Assembly: GCA_028691385.1 (NCBI GenBank)
Contig: JAQUZL010000024.1
Coordinates: forward strand, 1 to 18,696
Direction: 5' to 3'
Length of the DNA: 18,696 nucleotides
DNA from: Oscillospiraceae bacterium
Lineage (GTDB): Bacteria > Bacillota > Clostridia > Oscillospirales > Oscillospiraceae
In this document: positions 1 through 9,000 of the stretch, one piece after another
Layout of the letters: the number at the start of each line of letters is the position of its first letter
How positions within the stretch are numbered: position 1 is the first letter of the stretch
Translations under genes and position numbers: made by a program
Notes under the pieces: model-generated
Told to the model about the DNA's origin: nothing
Databases searched by the model: none
Seen by the model: the letters and a program-made list of their open reading frames with translations, nothing else

Positions 1-3000
1 GGAGAGCGGCGGGGCGCAACAGTTGGAAAGCGGACGACACCCGCAAGGCGGTGGTGTTTGACCACAAGGGCGCAATTACCACTTATACCGTCAGCCTTAA
101 CGCCAACGGCGGCACACTGGTCAGCGAGAGCCAAATTACCAACGTCATGGATGGCGATGTCGTCAGTAAAGCGGCATATAAGGCAGAAAACGACACGAAG
201 CTGTTTTTGGGCTGGGCAAACACGGCGGATGCCACCCAAGGCGGCGACTATACCGTGAAGGCCAGTGACGCTGTGGATGGAACCATCACCCTCTATGCCG
301 TATTCACTATAAAAAAGGAAAATTCGTTTTTCGTAAAAAATAAAGACAGTGCCTACGATAAAACAACCAACCCCATGCTCCTTGACGGCGCGGCAGACTG
401 GAAGCTGATTGCCGATGCAATCAAGGAGAGACAGGAAGTCACAGCTTGCTATAATGACGGTACGCAGCTGATATACGTAGATGTTACGGCCGCAGAGGGC
501 GGCTACATGCTCACCACGGATTTGGACTATACCGGCAAGGAATTTCCGCAGTTGGGAGTCGAGATAAACAATCCTTTCCAAGGTTTCTTTGACGGCGGCG
601 ACCACACCATCACGGGGGTCACCAACTGCAACGGTATTTTCGGATATGCAGGCGGCGCAACTATCCAAAATGTAAAGGTGTCAAACAGCCGCTTTGTCGA
701 CACATCTTATGCAGGGACAATCGTCGGCCACAGCGGCTACACACTAACCATCCAAAAATGCACGGTTGAAAACACTACGGTGCAGGTTACCAGCCCGAAC
801 GATGCGTCCTTTGGGTCTTGCACCGCAGTCTATGCCGGGGGTATTGTGGGCATGGGAGAGAAGGCGAGCGAGTGTAAGGTTACTGGTTGCACCGTGGCGG
901 GGTGCGAGATCTCCGCGCAGGGTAAGAAATACCGCTGTGGCTTCGCCGGCGGCATTGTGGGCGGATCCAAGTGGGTTAGGGCGACCAACTGCGTCAGCAC
1001 CGCCACCGTGACCGGTGACTTTGCGGCAGGCGGCATCACCGCCGGCGGCGGCACATTTGTCGCCTGCCGGAATTACGGCGATGTTACCGCACCCTATGTC
1101 GGCGGCATCGCCGCAGGGCGGATTTACGACGAGCTTGGTGTGCATTTTCCGGATACATATAACACTCTTGATCAGTTTAAGTGGGTTGCCTGCAAGGTGG
1201 ATATCCAGAACTGCGGTAACGACGGGGCGGTGACGTGCGACCTGTCTGGCGAAAGAGTAGCAGATGGCGACAAGACGGACAGATTCTATGCCTATGGCGG
1301 CGGTCTGGCGGCGTGCGGCTTTCCCGTGATCATAAAAAACAGCTTCAACACCGGCGCCGTCACGCTCAAAGGTGACAGTAAGGTGTGGGGCTGCTTGGGC
1401 GGCCTGGCAGGACTGACGGTTAATTCGGAGTACATCGGCGACACGGCCATCCAAAACAGCTACAACTTGGGCACGATTCATACGGTAAGCGGCACGCTCA
1501 ATGGTGCAGGCGGTATTTTGGGGAGATACCATGAGCCGACGAGTTGTGAGAACGATGTCATCGAAAATGTTTACAGCGTGTCGCAGTCGGACAGCGATGT
1601 GAGAGGCCTTGTTTACTACGCCAAAGGCATAAAAGTGCGGTATTCCTATTGGCACGGCGGAAGCGAAAACGCTTGGGGCACTGATCCAAGCTATAATGAC
1701 TATTGCGAGAAGCTTGCCGATTTGAAATCGGAGACGATAACAGGGTTGAAGAGGACACTCACCTCGTTCGCTACTTCCCCGAAAAAGGGCTTCTTCTCGT
1801 GGTACATCAACCCCGCCATCTCCCCCTACCCTCAATTTGTCAAGGGAGCCAGTGACGAGGGAGACGGAAATAACGGTGCGGCGGGCGGCATCACGAAGCC
1901 CGAACCCGAGCCTGGTACCGGCGTTGTTGTCCCCACCGCCATCACCTACACCTTAAATGGCGGCGTGAACCACCCCCTGAACAAGAGTACTGTGGCGCAG
2001 ATGGCGGGGCAGATTCCGTATGACCCCAGCCGCTCGGGCTTTACCTTCATGGGCTGGTATCAGGGCGACACCAAGTTTGAAAGTTCTTTCACCGGAGAGG
2101 AAATGGAGACGGTGACCCTCACCGCCAGATGGAAAGCGCTCGCCCCCGCCGCAGTCCAACGAAGTGACGTGACACTGGGCGCAACAAAGCTGACCGTCCG
2201 CCCGACAGAGGGACAGGAGTATTGCATCTCCGCCAGCCCCATCACAGATTTCACCACTGTCACGTGGACGAATGGCGCATTTACCGAACGGACGGCAACC
2301 ACAAAATATTACATCTATACTCGCATAAAGGAAGTCAGCGACGGTAACACCTCTCTGGCGTCCGAACCCAGCAAAGCGCTGGAGGTCACCACGCTGGCGG
2401 CTGACCCCACCTATTCCAAGGCGGCACGCCCCGTGCTGGTCAGCAGAACGGACACGACCGTCACGGTGGAGGAGCAAACAAACTGTGCATACGCCATCAG
2501 CACAACGAACGACAACAGCGCTCTGAGCTGGCAGGCAAGCCCCGAATTTCAGGGACTGAGCGCAAACACAACTTACTATGTGTTTGCCCGCCCCTTTGAC
2601 AGCACCGACACAGCGTATATCTCCGATTCACTGTCGGTCACAACCCTTACCACCAAGCCCAACGCGCCAACAGTGAAATTTGAAACCATAAATGCAAACC
2701 AAATTAAAATAAGAAACAATACCTACGCAGAGTATCGCATTAAGGGCGGCGCATGGCAGGATAGCAATGTGTTTACCAATCTTGAAGCGAACACTCGCTA
2801 CCTTTTTGAAGAGCGCATTAAGGCGACCGAAACGAGCGCAGCCAGCGATATTACCGCCGCCTACGCCACCACGCTGCGGAGCGCCCCAAAACCAGGCGAG
2901 GGCTGCGCAGTCGATTACAAGACCGAGACCATCGAGATTTACGACGGCTATGTGGTCTATTTGGGCTCGACTCCGCTGAAAAACGGAGGCAAGGTGACAC

Positions 3001-6000
3001 CGGGCGCGACCTACAAGGTCTGCGTCAAGGCGGATGAAACGCTGGCGGAAGGCGAGCGCTATCAGATGACGCTTCCCGCCCGTCCTGCCGCGCCGACCAG
3101 CTTGACGGTGGTACATGCCAGCGGCTACGATGTGCCCAGCGGCAAAATCGAGGGCGTTACCACCAATATGGAGTACGCAAAAAGTGGCACAACAGACTAT
3201 CTTCCCATTACACAAGTCCCCCTGACAGGGCTGGCCAGTGGAACATATTATGTGCGCACTGCCGCCACGAGCAGTCAATTTGCCGGCAATCCCAAGGGCG
3301 TGAGTGTGGGCATTTTAAAGCAAACCTTCACCGTGACGTTTATGGACGGTACAGAACTTCTGGGAAAGTATTTGGAGCAGAATTACGGCACTGTCGTCAC
3401 AGCCCCCACCCTCGCAGTCCCCGAGGGAAAGGTTTTTGCAGGTTGGTACGAGGAGGTCGTGGTGTACGATGACCCGACTGGAACTGACGGAGACATTGTA
3501 CAGAAGGTTCGCCGCGCAACGGACGGCAAGTACACCGTCGTCGGCAACGTCACGCTGTGTGCCGAATGGCTGAACCTGTCCGACCTCTTTGCCAACACCG
3601 ATTTGGACGCTTGGCACAAAGGACCCTTTGACCTGACGCTCAAGCCTGATTCTGACTATCAAATCGGCTTCCCCGCAGGCACAGAGGAAGGCCAAACGTG
3701 GGCGGATAAGCTGACCCTTGATCAAGGCAGCACCACCGACGCGGGCACCACGCAGCCCGTGCTGGTGAAGGATCGTTACGGCAACCAGATTACGGTGGAC
3801 ATCACCTACAAGCTGGATGCGAAAAAACCGGTGGTGCGCCTTGCCGCAACGGCAAACAATGTGGCCTATGACGGCACGGCTTGGACGGCGTACGATGTGG
3901 TCATTACCCCCAGCAACCCCCTCGCAAATCTCTCCGGCGTGACCTATTTCTACCAGAAAGCCGGGGACGCTGATTGGGTCGCGCTGAAGGCTGCTGCGCT
4001 TACGGTGGACTGGAACTGCAACACCGACTATATCTTTAAGGCCGTTTCCGGCGCGGGGCTGACCTCCGAAACCGCAACGATTCACGTCAAGCGCAGTGCC
4101 CTGACCCCGGAGGAAATCGCCAAGACCGCGTACGGTAAGGATGACTTCACCCCTGACAAGGACAAAAACACCGATGGCTGGTACAGTGAACTTCCCACCG
4201 TCACTGTAACGCCCAAGGATACCGTGGGCGTAGGCGGACTGAAAGCCACCACTTATTACGAGCTCTACAAGAATCCTGCGACCAGCGGAACGAAAACCGA
4301 GTTGACCGCTCCGTGGACGATTACCCCCACGGAGGAAGGCATTTGGACGCTGAACGTCTGGACAGAGGACGTGTCGGGCAACAAGACCAAGCCCTATACC
4401 ATGACGGTGATGGTGGATACCACCGCCCCTGTCGTTGTTGTGGACGGCATGGGCGCGGACGGCGTCAACAAGAGCTGGGACGACACGAAGGAAATCACCA
4501 TCCATGTCACCGACGCACTGTCCGGCGTGAACTACATCGGCATTTTTGGTGGTTCGGGCAATATGCTTGCGGAGTACGGACGGGACGAAAGTTTTGGGGC
4601 GCTCAATGAAAACGGCGTCTACAAAATCACCGTGCGCGTCAACGACAATTACAGCATCATGGTAAACGATGTGGCAGGCAGCAGCGTCAATCCCGGCTTC
4701 ATTGTGGAGAAAATCGACGGCGAAAAGCCCGTTGCAACCTTTGGAACGCTGACGCCCAACGCAAATGGCTGGTTTACCAGTGCGGTCACGGTAAACGTGA
4801 CGATCGACGACCCGGAGACGATCTCTGATAATACGGAAACGGTTGGCATCAACGAGTCCAACAAGTCCGGCATTGCCAAGTGGGAGTATTCTGTTGACGG
4901 CGGTGCGCATTGGAGTACTGGTAACGGCACTAGCTTTACCATCGTCAAAAACGGCGATTACACCAACAAAATTCAAATCAAGTCCACCGATCATGCTGGC
5001 AACGTCTCCGACATTGCCACCACCACAGTTAAGCTGGACAAGGATACCCCGGCTGTTCCCACCGTCACCGCCAAGGCGGGCGACACGGACTATGACGGCA
5101 GCTTTACCGGAAAGGACGTGGTGTTTACCCTCAACGGCACACCCACCACCTCCGGGCACGCCAAGTATCAGTATTCCACCGACGGCGCAAGCTGGCAGGA
5201 CGTGACAGACGCCACCCTGACCCACGCCGCGAACACTCCCGATGCGGGCGTTTCCTACCAGTTCCGCGCGGTGAACAAGGCGGGCAAGGAAAGTGCGGCG
5301 AGCAGTGCCATCACAGTCAAGCGCCGCGCACTGGATCAGGATACCATACTGAATAAAGAGGGAAACAAGTACGCGAATGGTGATATCACCATCGATGGCG
5401 AGGGCGTAACCAACAATTGGTACACCGAGAATGTGACCGTTATTGTAACGCCCAAGACGGAAATCACCGACGGTCAAACCAGCTACCCCGCCGACACCTA
5501 TTATAAAACAGATGACGGCGGCGAAAAGAAACTGGAAGCTCCGTGGAAAATTTCCATCGCGGAAGACGGCACCCACAAATTAGAAATCTGGACAAAGGAC
5601 GCCGCAGGCAACGAGACAACGCACCTGATTGTTACCATTAAAATCGACAAGACCGCCCCCAACATCACCGAGGTAATGGGCAACCCCAACGACTGGCAGA
5701 ACAAGGACGCGGCCATGACCTTTACCGCCGCAGATGCCACCTCCGGCATCAAAATTGCAGTCGTGACCTGTGATGACGGTAAGACAGTTACCCAGACCAG
5801 CGGCGGCTTTACCGCCGACCGGAATGGCACGTACACCATCACTGTCACGGACAATGCCGGACATCCCGCCACGCAGGATGTGAAGGTCACGAAAATCGAC
5901 AAGGCCGCGCCGGTTATCTCCAATGTGGATCTGACTGGAACAGAAGGGAAACAGGGCTGGTACACCACCGACGTAACCGTTGCAGTGACGGCCACCGACG

Positions 6001-9000
6001 CGGACGGCTCCAACATCAAGGAATACAGCTTTGACGGCGGCGCAACGTGGCAAGCTGCAAGCAGCATGACATATCACGTCAACGGCATCCACACCGTAAC
6101 GGTTTGGGTGCGGGATAATGCAGGCAACGTCACAAAGCAGGACGCTGTGGCGGTCAAACTGGACAAGGATACCCCGGCTGTTCCCACCGTCACCGCCAAG
6201 GCGGGCGACACGGACTATGACGGCAGCTTTACCGGAAAGGACGTGGTGTTCACCCTCGACGGCACATCCACCACCTCCGGGCACGCCAAGTATCAGTATT
6301 CCACCGACGGCGCAAGCTGGCAGGACGTGACAGCCGCCACCCTGACCCACGCCGCGAACACTCCCGATGCGGGCGTTTCCTACCAGTTCCGCGCGGTGAA
6401 CAAGGCGGGCAAGGAAAGTGCGGCGAGCAGTGCCATCACAGTCAAACGCCGCGCACTGGATGACTCTGTTTTGACCAACCCGGATAACAGCTATCAGCCG
6501 GGCGAATTGAACCCCGGCCAGCAACCGGGAAACCCAGAAACCCCAGACAAGGACTTCCCCTACGCCCCCTACTGGTGGCCGGAAAAACCAACCATCACCG
6601 TGCCGGACATTCCCTATATCAAGGATCCCAGCGCTCCTGCGATCCCCGGAACCAATCCGGCAATCAACGGCTACGAAGCTGCTACCTACTATCGACTGTG
6701 GCGTGAGCGTACAGACGCAAAGCCCGCCAAGACAATGCTGACCGCCCCCTTTGAAATCAAACCCAACGCCGATGGTATCTGGACGCTGGAGCTCTGGACG
6801 GAGGACGTTTCCGGCAACGAAACCAAACACCTTATCAAGAAAATCCAGGTGGATACCACCGCGCCTACCATTACCGATGTCACCGGCAATCCGACCAAAT
6901 GGCAGAAAACCGATGTGACACTCAGCATCAACGGCGCAGCAGATGCCACCGCCGGCCTGGCCAACCTGCCCTACAGCTTCGACGGCGGCGCGACTTGGCA
7001 GGTGGAAAATACCAAGACCTTTGCCGCCAATGCCACGGTCAACCTCTTGGTCAGGGACAAGGCAGGGGAAATTTACGTGCACACCCCCATCCTCATCAAC
7101 CGCGTTGATAAAACCGCACCTGTGGTAAGCTGGGAAGCTGACACGCTGGCACTGAACCAAGATAAGTGGTATGGTGCAGGACACACCGTCACCGCCGGTG
7201 CCACCGATGACAGCGGCGAGACGCCGACTATCACCCTCAAGGCCGGCGGCAAAGCCTATGAAAACGGCGTTACGATAAACAGCAGCGGCGTTTATAGCTT
7301 CACCGCCACCGCCAGGGATGCGGCCGGTAACGCCAGCCAAAGCACGCTCATAACCATTCGCATAGAGACAACGATTGACATGCTTGTTGAAAAGGTGAGC
7401 AAGCTGGATGAAAACACAGCCTACAAGGATCTGCTCAAGGAAAAGCTTTGGTACGACGCCTTGGGCAAGACGATGCAGGAGCGCCTGTCCAAAAACGACG
7501 ATGCTACGGCTGCTTACGAAAAGCTGATATCGCTGCTTAAGGGCAAGACGCAGGACGCGGCGGAAGGCGTAACGGACGCAATCAACAACGCCGATACCAT
7601 CGAGAAAATCGAGCAGGCAAAGAAGGACTTTGACGCACTGCCCGAGGAGGCAAAGGGCGAAATCACTGACGAGGTCAAGAACAAGCTGGAACAGCTTGCA
7701 AAGGATGCCGAAGCCGCCAAAAACGTGGCGGATCAGCTTGAAAATGCTGACAGAGGCAAGCAGACTGACGGAGATCAGGTGGAAGACCCCGGCGCAAGCT
7801 ATGAAGAAAAGGAATCCGCTAAGGACGCCTACGACAAGCTGACCGAGGACCAGAAAAAGCTGGTGCCCAGCGACAAAAAGGATCTGTACGATAGCATTAC
7901 CACAGACCTAGCGGCCATTGATGCGGTTTTGAAAGAGCTGGATAAGGTTAAGAAGCCCTATACGTCTGACACCAAAACCGACATTTCAAACGCCGAGAAG
8001 GCTTTTGAAAAGCTGACCGACGATCAGAAGAACGCCTTCCCTAAGGCAGAGAAGGACAAGCTGGATGATTTGACAGAGAAGCTGGACATGGTTAAACTGG
8101 TAGAGGACTTGATTACCAAGCTTGCAACCCCCTATGACGCGGCAAACGACACCGCAATCTCACAGGCGAAGGGCGCTTATGATGCACTTGCCGAGGATGA
8201 AAAAGCGATGGTTGACGCTGCTCTGAAAGCTAAGCTTGACACGCTCTATCAGGATATGCTGGATGGCAAATCTGCCGATGAGAAGGCAACAGCAGCCTTC
8301 ATCGCCAAGGTAGAGGAAGTCAAAAACAAACCCACGGTGGATAAGATTAAAGATCTTGTAGACGACTACGGCAAGCTCAGTGCGGCTGAAAAAGACAAGC
8401 TGAACGGTTCGCAGACTAAGACGGATTATGACAAACTGGTGGACGACCTCAACAAGGCCAAGGACATCATTGACAAGCTGGATAAAATCGACACCGGCAA
8501 GCTGACACCCGAGGACATTGACGAGGTAAAAGACGCCTTGGGCAAGGATTCCGCCAACGGCTATGACGACCTAACCGAGGATCAGAAAAAACTGGTGGAC
8601 GATGCCACCAACGGCAAACCGGGTATCCTGGACGATGCCATCGAGGATGTAACCAATGTCACCGACAAGGTTGACAAGATTCCCGGTCACACCGAAGACA
8701 GCACCACCACAACCCCTGACGGGGAGAAAGTTCCCGACCTTGGCGATTGTGACAACACTGGAAACTCCGGTGCAAACAACAGCGGCACCGGCGGTCACAC
8801 CAACGATAGCCACCGCAAGGCCATTGAGGATGCCAAAATCGCCTACGAAAGGCTCACCGACGCGGCTCGCAAGCTGGTCAGTCATGAAGTAAAAGAAAAG
8901 CTGAACCGTGAATATGCCGCCCTGATGGCCTATCTGAAGTACGTCAACACTGCAAAAACCGAAAAAGCCACCGTTGAGGTGACAGGTTTGGCAGGAAAGA

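Larger units (their letters stand above)
3813..7370 (+). repeat. Three tandem A-B-C-D super-repeats of Ig-like modules
   Basis: The Ig-like part of the giant protein is a four-module unit repeated three times. Module A starts with LD and ends in K-R-x-A-L (starts 3813, 5034, 6159). Module B contains WY or WW, a V-T-P or similar strand, a TYY strand, AP-(W/F)-x-I and a WT-(E/K)-D strand. Module C starts at 4413, 5643 and 6849 with (V/I)D-(T/K)-TAP. Module D starts at 4713, 5895 and 7104 with (I/V)D-x-x-x-P and in most copies ends in an AGN-type strand. The first copy is the most diverged; copies two and three share almost identical A modules. Unit length is about 1.1-1.2 kb. Confidence 0.85.

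Noticed and set aside
51..53. GTG as the real start of the giant protein
   Set aside because: No Shine-Dalgarno sequence, no signal peptide, and the same frame stays open to the left edge.
744..1835. Minus-strand 363-codon open frame opposite the beta-helix region
   Set aside because: Composition is that of an antisense shadow; the plus strand has a consistent domain pattern.
5034..6461. CRISPR array or insertion sequence suggested by direct repeats
   Set aside because: The repeats are 303-bp coding modules in one frame, with no short spacers, transposase or terminal inverted repeats.
3315..7340. Minus-strand open frames of 753 and 586 codons opposite the giant gene
   Set aside because: Both mirror the repeated Ig modules, even duplicating the same antisense segments where the sense strand is duplicated. 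No ribosome binding site or family signal.
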